DNA of 64,000 bases from assembly GCF_001746365.1 (NCBI RefSeq), contig NZ_MJAJ01000001.1, forward strand, positions 255,182 to 319,181, written 5' to 3'. The first letter of the stretch is position 1; each line of letters starts with the position of its first letter. Source of the stretch: Streptomyces sp. LUP30. GTDB lineage: Bacteria; Actinomycetota; Actinomycetes; Streptomycetales; Streptomycetaceae. The notes under the pieces were generated by a model. The model saw nothing but the letters and a program-made list of their open reading frames with translations, was not told where the DNA came from and searched no databases. The position numbers and the translations under genes are program-made. Positions 8,423-17,041 of the stretch are shown here, piece by piece.

Positions 8423-8825
8423 GTGCCCACGTCGATCGGACAGTTGATCCGTGATTTGCGATTACTCAAGCCCTGGACGCAAGTCCAGCTCGCCGACCAG
8501 CTGGCCATTTGCGCAGGTGACCCCACAGGGGTGCCGGGCCGGGACGCGGTCAAGCGGTGGGAGAGCGGGAAGGTCATTCCCGGCAGGTACTGGATCGGCA
8601 CCTGCTCGCGTACTGAGCGTGCCTGTCGCGCAGTTGGAGGCGGAAGCCAGGCTTGATCGCGTGAACCGACGAGGCTTCTTGGGGCTGTCCGCCCTGGCCG
8701 TCACGCTCGGCGCGCTCGCCACCGATATGGCGGCCAGCAGCGCCGGAAGCGACCCGGTCCCCCTGGCCAGCGTCCAGACCACACTCCAGCGGCAGACCGA
8801 ACTGGAGACAGCTCTCTGCACCAAC
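8423..8825 (+). pseudogene. XRE-family transcriptional regulator, frameshifted
   Basis: A GTG at 8423 with GGAGGG upstream begins PTSIGQLIRDLRLLKPWTQV, followed by RDAVKRWESGKVIPGRYW, the helix-turn-helix of Streptomyces XRE regulators. Two small deletions between about 8593 and 8607 shift the frame; the next frame continues VLSVPVAQLEAEARLDRVNR and RGFLGLSALAVTLGALATD, the usual linker and hydrophobic segment of this family, then breaks off at about 8825 where it joins a signal-peptide remnant of the next gene. The regulator can no longer be made. Confidence 0.68.
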
Positions 8826-8889
8826 GTAGAGTCTGCTCGGTCCCCCCGGCACAGCAGCGGCACAGACCCAGGGCGGCATCGTCCTGCCC

Positions 8890-10083
8890 GTGCGGTCACA
8901 CTGGCAGACCCTCGCCGACAGTCGTCATGTGTACATCAGCGCGCCCGGCGACAACGCCGTGCTGGCCACCGACCACGACGGGCAGGTCGTGAAGAAGGTG
9001 GAGGGTCTCGACGGGGCGCGGGGCATGGCCGAGTCGGCTGACGAGTCCACCCTGTACGTCGCGCTCCCGGACGCTGACGCGATCTCCGTCGTCGACACGG
9101 TGACCTTGACCGAGACGCGGCGCATCTCGACCGGGGCCGACACTGAACCGGAGAGCCTCGCCCTCGCCGGCGGCCGGCTGTTCTTCGGCTACCAGGCCAC
9201 CGTCTTCCACGCCGGCATCGGGTCGGTCGCCATCGCCGAGGCGACCCCGACCGTCAGCCTCGACGACAACCCCGTGTGGTACGGCAGGCCGCGACTCGCC
9301 TCGTCGCCGGGCGCGCCTGACCGGCTCGTCGCCGCGCAGAGTCAGGCCGCGCTGGGCATACGCGTGTACGACGTGGGCTCCGGCATGCTTCATGAGACCG
9401 CCTACAGCGAAGCCGTCGGCGATGTCGAGGACATGGCGGTGACACCGGACGGCCGCAGTGTGATCACTGCGAACGGCGGCAACTACTACCACCAGCGGTG
9501 GCGTTTGTCGGACCTGACGGAGGAGACCCAGTACGACACCGGCCCCTACCCCAACTCCGTCGCTGTCGATTCCCACGGCACGGTCGCCGCGGGAATCGTG
9601 GCGGGAGGGGAGTGGGACGTCCGCATCTACCGCCCAGGAGAGACCGCCGCGTACCGCACGGTGGCGTTGTCGCCCGGGTATGCGGATCTGCTCGACCGAG
9701 GTATGGCCTGGGCGCCCGACGGCAACAGGCTGTTCACTACCCGCTTCCCCTACTCGGGCGAGGTGGTTCTCGACATCATCACCGATATCGCCAAGGCGTC
9801 CAGCACGATCACACTGTCCGCTCCCCCGACGAACCCTGTCGGCACGCCGGTCGCCGTGACCGGGAAACTGACCTCGCTGGCCCCCTTCCCCAGGTACAAG
9901 ACGGTCACGGTGACCCGCAACGGCGTGGAGCTGCCGGATGTGAAGGTCAAACGGGACGGCACCTTCAGCTTCAGTGACACCCCGCCCGACTGGATGACGT
10001 ATCTCCAGTACACAGTCACCTACCCGGGCGACGCCCGGCATGTGCCCGGCACGGCGACCGTCATGGTCGAGCTCGTCGCCTGA
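8890..10083 (+). CDS. YncE-like beta-propeller protein with C-terminal Ig-like domain, 5'-truncated
   Basis: From the GTG at 8890 there are 397 residues: a beta-propeller (about 1-295) built of SRHVYISAPGDNAVL, STLYVALPDADAISVVDT and AVTPDGRSVITANGGNYY blades, then an Ig-like repeat (about 300-397, SSTITLSAPPTNPVGTPVAV ... VTYPGDARHVPGTATVMVEL). Upstream in frame back to a stop at 8827 the residues LLGPPGTAAAQTQGGIVLPV look like the end of a secretion signal, so the gene seems to have lost the first part of its signal peptide where it joined the XRE remnant. The intact protein would be secreted; this copy probably stays inside or is not expressed. The function of the family is not established. 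Confidence 0.75.
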   Translation: MRSHWQTLADSRHVYISAPGDNAVLATDHDGQVVKKVEGLDGARGMAESADESTLYVALPDADAISVVDTVTLTETRRISTGADTEPESLALAGGRLFFGYQATVFHAGIGSVAIAEATPTVSLDDNPVWYGRPRLASSPGAPDRLVAAQSQAALGIRVYDVGSGMLHETAYSEAVGDVEDMAVTPDGRSVITANGGNYYHQRWRLSDLTEETQYDTGPYPNSVAVDSHGTVAAGIVAGGEWDVRIYRPGETAAYRTVALSPGYADLLDRGMAWAPDGNRLFTTRFPYSGEVVLDIITDIAKASSTITLSAPPTNPVGTPVAVTGKLTSLAPFPRYKTVTVTRNGVELPDVKVKRDGTFSFSDTPPDWMTYLQYTVTYPGDARHVPGTATVMVELVA

Positions 10084-10120
10084 CCAAGCCGGTCACTTTG
10101 CCCGAGCCCGTCACAATGGT

Positions 10121-10156
10121 TGTGGGGCCGGTGTCCTCCGGGACACGGGCCCCACA
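10121..10156. terminator. Bidirectional stem-loop terminator
   Basis: Two 16-base arms (10121-10136 and 10141-10156) pair with one mismatch around a TCCG loop. The hairpin lies between convergent genes ending at 10083 and 10301 and can serve both; there is no T-tract, as is common in Streptomyces. Confidence 0.75.
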
Positions 10157-10300
10157 CCGCACTGACGTTGCAGATGTCGCGGGCCAGTCCCGCCCTTCCT
10201 CGGGGACCTGGTAGCGGCAGGTCTGCCCCGCCCGTACCGCCTGCCGCCGGCTGCATTGACGGGCGCTCCACGGCCGGGCAGCGCCACGAGCGGCCCGGGG

Positions 10301-10951
10301 TCAGCCGCCACCCGAACCGGCCGAGGCCGAACCGCCGGAGGTCCAGCCGGAGTTGGGCTGCGGCCGATCGCGCGTGCTGCGCTCGGTGCGCAGTTCCACC
10401 ACGACCCCAGCCGGGCCGAGCAGGGCCTCCAGCGCGTCGGCGAGCCGCTGCGGGTCGCCGCCGAACGGGAGCACGAGCCGCTCCCTGACGCCCCGCAGGA
10501 CGAATTCCAGCGCGAGCGTGGAGACGGCCGGCTTGTAGTCCCCCTGATACGGCTCCACCACCTTGTGCGTCAGCCGCACCTCGCGCAAGGTCTTGATGGG
10601 CAGCCAGTCGTCCGGCCCGGCGGCCCGGACCAACCGCAGGGACGCGGGCACCCCGGCCGTCGCGAACTCCACCCGCAGGATGTCCCGGGCCCGGGAAAAG
10701 GCCAGCGCCGGCCAGCCGATCAGGTACTCCAGCCCGGCGATCACCCCCACCACCACGAACACGGTCGATGCCCGCGCCCCGGCCAGCGCCATCCAGAAGG
10801 CGACGAGCAGGGTCGGCACGCCCAGCGCAAGCGGAGTGAACAGCGCCGACCCCGCCGAGGTCAGCGCGTTCCACGCCGGACCGGCCGGACCGGCGCGCAG
10901 GACCAGATCCGTCGAGTCGGGGCCTTGTCTCAGCAAGGGATCGGTGGCCAT
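10301..10951 (-). CDS. Membrane protein of unknown function
   Basis: The 216-residue protein starts ATDPLLRQGPDSTDLVLRAG and has two membrane segments at about 34-54 and 58-78 (SALFTPLALGVPTLLVAFWM, STVFVVVGVIAGLEYLIGW). The cytosolic remainder contains LPIKTLREVRLTHKVVEPYQ, a beta-rich segment like a PH-type domain, and a disordered glycine/serine tail. The ATG at 10951 has a GGAGG-like sequence upstream. I do not recognise a named family. It points toward the terminator hairpin at 10121 and has no obvious operon partner. Confidence 0.75.
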   Translation of the reverse strand: MATDPLLRQGPDSTDLVLRAGPAGPAWNALTSAGSALFTPLALGVPTLLVAFWMALAGARASTVFVVVGVIAGLEYLIGWPALAFSRARDILRVEFATAGVPASLRLVRAAGPDDWLPIKTLREVRLTHKVVEPYQGDYKPAVSTLALEFVLRGVRERLVLPFGGDPQRLADALEALLGPAGVVVELRTERSTRDRPQPNSGWTSGGSASAGSGGG

Positions 10952-11031
10952 GCCTCCAGCGTAGGACCGGTCCGCAAGAGCGCCTCGACCATATCCGGCT
11001 GATAGCACACGACTCTGACGGCCCGTAGCCC

Positions 11032-11223
11032 TCAGCCGGCGGGCGCGACGGACTCCCAGGGCTCGAACCACGGGTCGGGCCGCTGCTCGGCGGCGGCCAT
11101 CAGCGGGTAGAGGGTGGCGCCGTCCAGGCTCTCGCGGATGATGTCGGCGTGGCCGCCGTGGCGTGTGGTCTCCTCGATCAGGTGCAGCAGCACCCACCGC
11201 ACCGACCGCAGCGAGGCGTTCAC
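11032..11223 (-). pseudogene. DinB/DUF664-family protein, 3' fragment
   Basis: The 63 residues include [20 protein letters not shown] and [17 protein letters not shown], the C-terminal helix with the metal-binding HGGHAD motif of DinB-like (DUF664) four-helix proteins. The first two thirds of the gene, including the other two metal histidines, are absent; at about 11224 the sequence changes to IS5 DNA. The family is linked to thiol/mycothiol-dependent transferases, but this copy is dead. Confidence 0.65.
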
Positions 11224-11249
11224 GCTGCTGCGCGCCGGGATCCAGGACT

Positions 11250-11489
11250 GGCTGGCACACCATCCCTGAACCGAGGGACCAGCGGGCCAATCGTCGGCGC
11301 CGCGGCAGTCAAGGCGGCCGGCCCTCAGGGTTCGGCAAGACGATCTATCGTCGCCGCAACGAAGTCGAGCGGACGACCAACCGGCTCAAGAACTTCCGAG
11401 CCGTCGCGACTCGCTTCGACAAGCGGGCGCATGTCTTCCACCGAACGGTCGCCGTGGCTGCCATTCGGCTATGGCTCCGTCCGCAGTGA
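11250..11489 (+). mobile_element. IS5-family transposase, 3' fragment
   Basis: The plus frame reads [20 protein letters not shown] then ATRFDKRAHVFHRTVAVAAI to a stop at 11487-11489. This is the C-terminal region of Streptomyces IS5 transposases, with the E of the YRRRNxxER catalytic signature. The N-terminal part is absent here; an N-terminal IS5 fragment of the same orientation lies 3.4 kb upstream (7567-7860), but it cannot be shown that both come from one copy. Confidence 0.68.
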
Positions 11490-11498
11490 GACGTCCGT

Positions 11499-11893
11499 TC
11501 AGAGTGCCTCGGCATCCGGGTGGTGGTGGCGCAGATCGCTGAGTACGCGTTCGTCGACAGTCCTGATATCCCACGAGGTGCTGTCGAACTCGGTCAGAAC
11601 CACCATCAGTTCGTCCCCGGCGAACCCACGTGCTTCGGCGTCGATCAGCTGTAGGAAGGGGGTCGTCAACGACAACAGCGTCAACGTGTCCATCCCCGCG
11701 TCAGCGGACCTTCTCTCCATCTCGGCACAGCGAGGGGCGACGATCTCGTCGAATTCGAGCGCCAGGTCAGGTCCAGGCCGAAGCTGCCAAGGCGAACCAG
11801 TAGCTCAGCCAGGGTCACGTAGTGCTCTCCGTGCCAGGCACGAAACCTGGTCCCTTTCATTGCCGCCTCTACTGCGGCTATGTCGCGAGACAT
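11499..11893 (-). pseudogene. Hypothetical protein, frameshifted
   Basis: From the ATG at 11893 the frame reads SRDIAAVEAAMKGTRFRAWH and AELLVRLGSFGLDL; a one-base change near 11772 moves the coding bias into the next frame, which continues LALEFDEIVAPRCAEMERRS and ends ERVLSDLRHHHPDAEAL. Joined, this would be a protein of about 130 residues of unknown function. Either the gene is broken or the assembly has a one-base error here. Confidence 0.55.
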
Positions 11894-12208
11894 GTGGCCC
11901 CCTGCGTTCAGCGAACACTAGGCCACACCCTGATCAGCTCACACGACCCATCGGACACGGCCTAGGGCCGTACCTCGTCCTCGCCACGGCCCGGTCAGCC
12001 ATGGTTCGCCCTGGAGCCCCAGCCAGCACGGCAATCCCCCGAAGGAGTGACCCGACTGCGTCGAACAGATTTCAATGGCCGCCGCCGTACCCCGCCCGCC
12101 TCACTGGCCCGATCAGAACGTGTGTTCACGAAATGAGCCGTTACGGAGCCCGATCCGTCGCGTTCTTGGAGCACCAGTGCCACTTCACCGCCCAGATGGA
12201 GGAACGTC
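11894..12208. other. Upstream region of the NUDIX operon
   Basis: No independent gene is supported. The region should hold the promoter of the operon starting at 12209. An in-frame extension of the ABC transporter upstream to a start at 12133 exists but has poor bias; I prefer the small ORF and the coupled start downstream. Confidence 0.4.
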
Positions 12209-12334
12209 ATGAATCCCGCCCCCACCCCCGTGCATCAGCCCTCTGGAATCGAACGGCGGCGTGTCCTCGTGACGGTGCGCCGTGTTGCTCACATCCGCTG
12301 CTCAGCATTTCTGGATACGGGGTGGGCGGCATGA
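12209..12334 (+). CDS. 41-codon leader-like ORF coupled to the ABC transporter
   Basis: An ATG at 12209 sits five bases after a strong GGAGGA. The 41 residues begin NPAPTPVHQPSGIERRRVLV and end SAFLDTGWAA; the stop TGA (12332-12334) overlaps the ATG of the ABC transporter (12331) in an ATGA arrangement. It contains one cysteine, no membrane segment and no FxLD motif. It could be a translation-coupling leader or a short precursor peptide exported by the adjacent transporter. I recognise no precursor family, so both views are inference. The ribosome site and overlap are what the sequence shows. Confidence 0.5.
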   Translation: MNPAPTPVHQPSGIERRRVLVTVRRVAHIRCSAFLDTGWAA

Positions 12335-14301
12335 GTGGGTCGACCGATGAAACCGTCGAGACCGTCCCGGGGCCGCGCCCCGCCCCGCAAGTCGCGTCGG
12401 CCGCCGATGCGGAGCAGTCCTCCCCCGTGCCGGAGATGCGGTACGTGGACCTGACCGGCAGCCGTGAGGCGGCCGGCCGGTCCATCCGAATGCGGGACAT
12501 GGCCCGGCGCCTGCCCGAGCTGGTCCGACGGTCGCTGGCGCTGGCCTGGCGCGTCGACCAGGGGGCCACCGCCGGTCTCCTGCTGTGCCAGACGGTCGCC
12601 GGCGTCATGCAGGCTCTGGGCCTGATCGCGATCAGCGGCACCCTCACCGCACTGCTGACCAGCGGCGACGTCTACCACCGGCTCCTTCAGGCATGGCCGT
12701 CCGTAGCCCTGCTGGCGGCTGCGACCGGGGTGCGGGCGCTGCTGGGGATCACCGTCAGCTGGCTCTCCTCCCGGCTGGGCCCCCTCATGTCGCGCGAGGC
12801 CGAGCAGATGCTGCTCACCGGCTGCGCCGAAGTGGAGCTCTCCGCCTACGACGACCCCGAATTCAATCGCGACCGCGAGGCCGCCGACCGCGGGGCACAG
12901 GTCACCGGCGACCTGGTCAGCGAGGGCCAGGACCTGATCGCCTCGGCGGCCTCCTTCCTCGCCGGGGCCATCGTGCTGGCCGGGGTGAGCTGGGTGCTCC
13001 TTCCCCTGCTGGTCGCGGCCAGCCTGCCGCAGGCCCTCGCCCAGGTCAGCGCCGCCCGGGTCCGCTACCTGGCGAACCTCCGCAGCAACGGCGACAACCG
13101 CATGCTGTCGGTGCTGCGTTGGCACATCTTCACCCGCGAGGCAGCCGACCAGATCCGCGCGGGCACCATGGCCGACTTCCTGTCCGGCCGGTACCGGCAG
13201 ACGGTCGCCCGGATCAACCGCGAGGACCGGACCGCGGCCGACAAGGGCGCCCGCATGTCGCTGGTCGGCGCGCTGTGCGGCGGCCTCGGGTCGGCAGTCG
13301 TGTGGGCAGCGGTGGTGTGGCTGCTCGCCAACGGCAGCATCAGCGTCGGACACGCCGGCACAGCCGTCTTCGCTCTGCAGACCGTGGGCCAGTCGGTGCG
13401 TGGGCTGGTCGCCGTCGGCGCCCGGGCCGTACGCACCGGCCTGTACATGGACGACTGGACACGGTTCCTCGACCTGGCCGGCGGATACACCATGCGCCGC
13501 GGCACGCACCGGCCGGCGCCACCCGCCGAGATCGAGATCAAGCAGGTCTCGCACCGCTACGCCGGGAAGGACCAGGACGCGCTGTCCGACGTCTCGCTCA
13601 CGCTGCGCCGGGGCGAGGTAACCGCACTGGTCGGCTACAACGGATCAGGGAAGTCAACACTGTCGAAACTGGTCAGCGGGCTGTACGTGCCCACCGGCGG
13701 CCAAGTTCTGTGGGACGGCATGCCCACCGATGCTGCCGACCCGCAGGCATTGCGGCAGCAGGTGGCCTTGGTGCCGCAGGACTACGCGCACTGGCCGCTG
13801 ACGGTGCGCGAGAACGTGAACCAGGGGCAGCCCACGGCCCGCGGTGACGCGGCGGTCCTCGAGGCCTGCGAAGCCGCCGACGCGGACGAGGTCGTCGACA
13901 AGCTCGGCGCCGGCCTGGACACGCTTCTCGCCCGCGAGTGGCTGAACGGGGAGGAGCTGAGCGGCGGCCAATGGCAGCGCATCGCCCTGGCCAGGGCGTT
14001 CTTCCGCGAGGCCGGGCTCCTCGTCCTCGATGAGCCGACCGCCAACCTCGACCCCCGTGCTGAGTTCCGGATCTTCCAGCGGCTGCGGAACCTTGCCCAG
14101 GACCGAATGGTGCTCCTGGTCACGCATCGCATCACCAACGTCGCCGTGGCCGACCGGATCGTGGTCCTCGACGAAGGCAGGATCGTCCAGGAGGGCACCT
14201 ACAAGGACCTCGCCGCCCAAGAGGGTGGTCTGTTCCAGCAGTTGCTGTCCTACCAGGTCACCTCGGAGGCGGACGGCGAAAAGCACGGGACCCTCGCATG
14301 A
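12331..14301 (+). CDS. ABC transporter, fused membrane and ATPase domains
   Basis: The 656-residue protein has a 60-residue hydrophilic N-terminus, an ABC exporter membrane domain (about 75-390, with segments such as LIAISGTLTALLTSG and AGAIVLAGVSWVLLPLLVAA) and an ATPase domain (about 400-640). Walker A is GYNGSGKST at 435-443, the signature LSGGQ at 543-547, Walker B LLVLDEP at 563-569, followed by the H-loop VLLVTHR. It is a half-transporter expected to act as a homodimer in the plasma membrane. Its stop overlaps the start of the triple-NUDIX gene by four bases. In this context it probably exports the product of the NUDIX-rich operon. Confidence 0.9.
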   Translation: MSGSTDETVETVPGPRPAPQVASAADAEQSSPVPEMRYVDLTGSREAAGRSIRMRDMARRLPELVRRSLALAWRVDQGATAGLLLCQTVAGVMQALGLIAISGTLTALLTSGDVYHRLLQAWPSVALLAAATGVRALLGITVSWLSSRLGPLMSREAEQMLLTGCAEVELSAYDDPEFNRDREAADRGAQVTGDLVSEGQDLIASAASFLAGAIVLAGVSWVLLPLLVAASLPQALAQVSAARVRYLANLRSNGDNRMLSVLRWHIFTREAADQIRAGTMADFLSGRYRQTVARINREDRTAADKGARMSLVGALCGGLGSAVVWAAVVWLLANGSISVGHAGTAVFALQTVGQSVRGLVAVGARAVRTGLYMDDWTRFLDLAGGYTMRRGTHRPAPPAEIEIKQVSHRYAGKDQDALSDVSLTLRRGEVTALVGYNGSGKSTLSKLVSGLYVPTGGQVLWDGMPTDAADPQALRQQVALVPQDYAHWPLTVRENVNQGQPTARGDAAVLEACEAADADEVVDKLGAGLDTLLAREWLNGEELSGGQWQRIALARAFFREAGLLVLDEPTANLDPRAEFRIFQRLRNLAQDRMVLLVTHRITNVAVADRIVVLDEGRIVQEGTYKDLAAQEGGLFQQLLSYQVTSEADGEKHGTLA

Positions 14302-15884
14302 GGAGCCTCGACAGCACTTCACAAGCTCCACCCGGGCTCGCGGCCCCGACTGCCCCGCACACCGCCGACCCATCCACCAGTCCTTCCCTGCTTCTTCGAG
14401 GTGCTGACGTGCCGATCACTCGCTCCCACATCCGTGCGACCGTCGACAGCTATCTGGCTCGGCATCCGGATGAACGCGAGTCTCTGGCCGGGCTGTTTGC
14501 CATCCTGGACGGCGCTGGCGACCCGTCCAGCCGCGCCACTCTTCCCGGCCACGTCACCTGCAGCGCAGTCGTCATCGACCGCAGCCGGCGCGTACTGCAC
14601 ATCGGCCACAAGGTCACGGGCTTGCTACTCACTCCGGGCGGCCACACAGAGGCGGACCGTAGCCTTCTGGCCGCGGCCCTGCGGGAAGCGTCCGAGGAAA
14701 TCGGTGTCCGGCCCGGGGACTTGTGTCTGACCCCGCAGTTCCTGGGCGAGCCGGTCGACATCGACGTTCACGGGATCGACGCCAACCCCACCAAGGGCGA
14801 GCCGAGTCATCAACACTTCGATTTCCGCTTCGCCTTCTACGTCAGCGCCGAGCAGCTGCCGCCGCTCAGGCTTCAGGACGACGAGGTCTTGGGGGCCCAG
14901 TGGCTCGCGTTCGCCGACGTCAGATCCGCGACGCTGCGGGCCAAGCTGCTGGACGCCGAGACCGATGGGCTCGACGGCCGGCCGGAGCCCGTCAACGCGT
15001 CGGCTCTGGTCCACGACGGCTACGGCCGCTACCTGCTTCATCTGAGGGATGTGCGTGCGGGCATCTGGGAGCCCGGGGTGTTCTCCCTCCTGGGGGGCGG
15101 GCGCGAGAGTGGCGACCGGTGCCTGGAGGGGACCTTGCGGCGGGAGCTCGCCGAGGAGGTCCCCGGCCTTGAACCTGCCGGCCTGACGCCCTACGCGGTG
15201 GAGGAGGCGACGAGCGTCGACGGCCTCGCGGTGCCGATCCAGGTCTACACAGCCCGCTGGAGTGGACACCCCGACACCGCGGACCTACGAGAAGGCGTCC
15301 TGCTGCAGTGGTTCACCCCGGACATGCTGGACCGGCTGTCACTGAGCCCCGGCCTCGGCGACCTGATCCGGCGGCACGCGGCCGAGCATCCCCCGGCCGG
15401 CAGCCCGCCGGACCGCATCCGTCCCCTGGACGAAGAGGCCCCGGAAGGAACCGAGCTCCACATCGTCGGTGTCCACCTTCATCTCCAGGACGAACAGGGA
15501 CGGATCCTTCTCGGACTGCGCCACCCCAACTCGGCGTTCGCGCCGGACGAGTGGCACTTTTTGGCAGGTCATTGCGAGAGGGAAGATGCCGTCAGCTGCC
15601 TGGTGCGCGAAGCCCAGGAGGAGGCCGGGCTGATCATCGAGCCCGGTGACGTCGAGCTCGTGCACGTGGTCCACCACGTCGACTCACCGACGGCGCGGGC
15701 ACGGATCGCACTCGTCTTCCGGGCTTGGACCTGGTCCGGAACCCCGCAACTCCTGGAGCCCGACCGGTGCGCGGCCTGGGAGTGGTTCAGCCCGCAGAAC
15801 CTTCCGGCAAAGGTTGTGCCGTACGCCCGCCGAGCAATCGAAGGCATCACCGCGGGCCGTCCTTACACCCAGACGGGCTGGTGA
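14298..15884 (+). CDS. Triple NUDIX-domain protein
   Basis: The 528-residue protein carries three successive NUDIX folds: domain 1 (about 45-215) with GGHTEADRSLLAAALREASE, domain 2 (about 220-355) with GGGRESGDRCLEGTLRRELA, domain 3 (about 375-525) with AGHCEREDAVSCLVREAQEE. NUDIX enzymes use the REx2EE part to hold divalent metal and cleave nucleoside diphosphates linked to another group; the REx2EE residues are present in all three boxes, but the first acidic residue of box 1 is replaced by R121. Start: ATG overlapping the ABC stop (ATGA); a GTG near 14409 is an alternative. Substrates are unknown. Three NUDIX domains in one chain are unusual. Confidence 0.85.
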   Translation: MRSLDSTSQAPPGLAAPTAPHTADPSTSPSLLLRGADVPITRSHIRATVDSYLARHPDERESLAGLFAILDGAGDPSSRATLPGHVTCSAVVIDRSRRVLHIGHKVTGLLLTPGGHTEADRSLLAAALREASEEIGVRPGDLCLTPQFLGEPVDIDVHGIDANPTKGEPSHQHFDFRFAFYVSAEQLPPLRLQDDEVLGAQWLAFADVRSATLRAKLLDAETDGLDGRPEPVNASALVHDGYGRYLLHLRDVRAGIWEPGVFSLLGGGRESGDRCLEGTLRRELAEEVPGLEPAGLTPYAVEEATSVDGLAVPIQVYTARWSGHPDTADLREGVLLQWFTPDMLDRLSLSPGLGDLIRRHAAEHPPAGSPPDRIRPLDEEAPEGTELHIVGVHLHLQDEQGRILLGLRHPNSAFAPDEWHFLAGHCEREDAVSCLVREAQEEAGLIIEPGDVELVHVVHHVDSPTARARIALVFRAWTWSGTPQLLEPDRCAAWEWFSPQNLPAKVVPYARRAIEGITAGRPYTQTGW

Positions 15885-15890
15885 GGTCCT

Positions 15891-16411
15891 GTGCCGCTCC
15901 CACCGACACCCGGTCCTGTCTGGCCTGAACACTTTCTCGCGCACCGCGCCGGCCGCGACTGCCCGATGTGCACCAACGACTGGACGGCCGACGACATCAC
16001 ATGGGGACTGCTGCTCACCGCGGCGAAGTCTCCCAGTCCTGCCTCTGGCGCTCCGGCCAGGTCCGGGGGTACTCCATCACCATCGTGACCGCACGCCACG
16101 TCACCGAGCCCACCGAACTCACCGGTGACGAAGCCGCCGCCTTCTGGCGTGACACCCTCACCCTGGGCCGAGCCCTTGAGAGGCACTACCAGCCGATGAA
16201 GATGAACTATCTCCTGCTCGGCAACGCCATGCCCCACGCCCATCAGCACGTGGTTCCGCGACGCGAGGCGGGTGCGGACCCGGCGCCGGGCGGCCCCTTG
16301 CCCTTCGACGTGCTCGACTTCGGGCACCATGACGAGGACCAACTGCAGGCGGAAGCCCGAGCGTTGCGCCAACTGCTGAACGGCCCCGGCAAGCTTGAGG
16401 CGGGGCGATGA
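15891..16411 (+). pseudogene. HIT-family protein, frameshifted
   Basis: A GTG at 15891, six bases after the NUDIX gene, starts PLPPTPGPVWPEHFLAHRAG with CPMCTNDWTADDITWGLLL; a missing base near 16015 puts the rest in the next frame: HRGEVSQSCLWRSGQVRGYS, then MKMNYLLLGNAMPHAHQHVV with the HxHxH triad of histidine-triad nucleotide hydrolases/transferases. Two cysteines in CPMC may bind zinc, as in some HIT proteins. Corrected length would be about 173 residues. As written the protein cannot be made whole; a one-base assembly error is the alternative. Its stop overlaps the next gene by four bases. Confidence 0.75.
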
Positions 16412-16965
16412 GCGCGCAGTCCGACGTCATGGTGGTGGCGGGAGTCCTGGCACTGCACTACCGCATCGTCCCGACGGACGTCTGCGAAGGCCCGTCAGAG
16501 ACCGCCACGTCCAACTACGCGGCCAAGGACGGCAACGGCCGCCGATGGTTCGTCAAGTCCTACCCGGAGCACGTTGGCCTGGACGCCGAACGGCGCGCCC
16601 TGGAGCTGGCCGAATTCGCCGCACTCGGCGGGGTCCCGGTGCCGGTCATGCGCCCCACCTTGGACGGCAATCTCATCGCCGTGGACGGCGGGTCGGCGGT
16701 ACCCGTCGCCGCGTTCGCCGAGGGCACCGAGACAGCGGGAGACGGTCTGTACGGCGCACGGTGGGCCGCCGTCGGCGCGACCGTGGGCCAGCTGCACCGC
16801 ACGCTCGCGCGGCATCCGGACGGGCCGCCGCGCCGCGCCCCGTCCGAGGAGATCTGCGACGTCCAGCGCGGCCGACAGCGCCTGGGAGATCCAGGACCTC
16901 GCCGACCGGTGGCGGCCCGCACGCTCCCCCGACCGCTACCGCCTCTACTTCGACGCGGACGGTAG
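16408..16965 (+). pseudogene. Aminoglycoside-phosphotransferase-like kinase, truncated
   Basis: The frame from the ATGA-overlapping start has the N-lobe of an APH-type kinase: TSNYAAKDGNGRRWFVKSYP with the ATP-binding lysine, then AERRALELAEFAALGGVPVP and AVGATVGQLHRTLARHPDG. After about residue 148 the frame degrades; coding bias moves to another frame reading SAWEIQDLADRWRPARSPDR, and the catalytic HGD and DFD motifs of the C-lobe never appear before the next gene. It is therefore an inactive remnant. A related intact kinase domain is present in the NUDIX-kinase fusion at 17908. Confidence 0.65.
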
Positions 16966-17041
16966 GCAGTGGGCCGCCTCTGTACGGACGCCTGTCCTGG
17001 CACCTACCCGCCCCCCACCCGCTCGATGAGGGAGCCACTTC

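Noticed and set aside
12289..13554. A 421-codon minus-strand frame opposite the ABC transporter
   Set aside because: Antisense shadow of a gene with intact Walker and signature motifs; no ribosome site or domain.
11149..14301. A 1050-residue N-terminally extended ABC transporter
   Set aside because: The extension crosses DinB and IS5 remnants and has no protein-like pattern; a coupled start at 12331 fits better.
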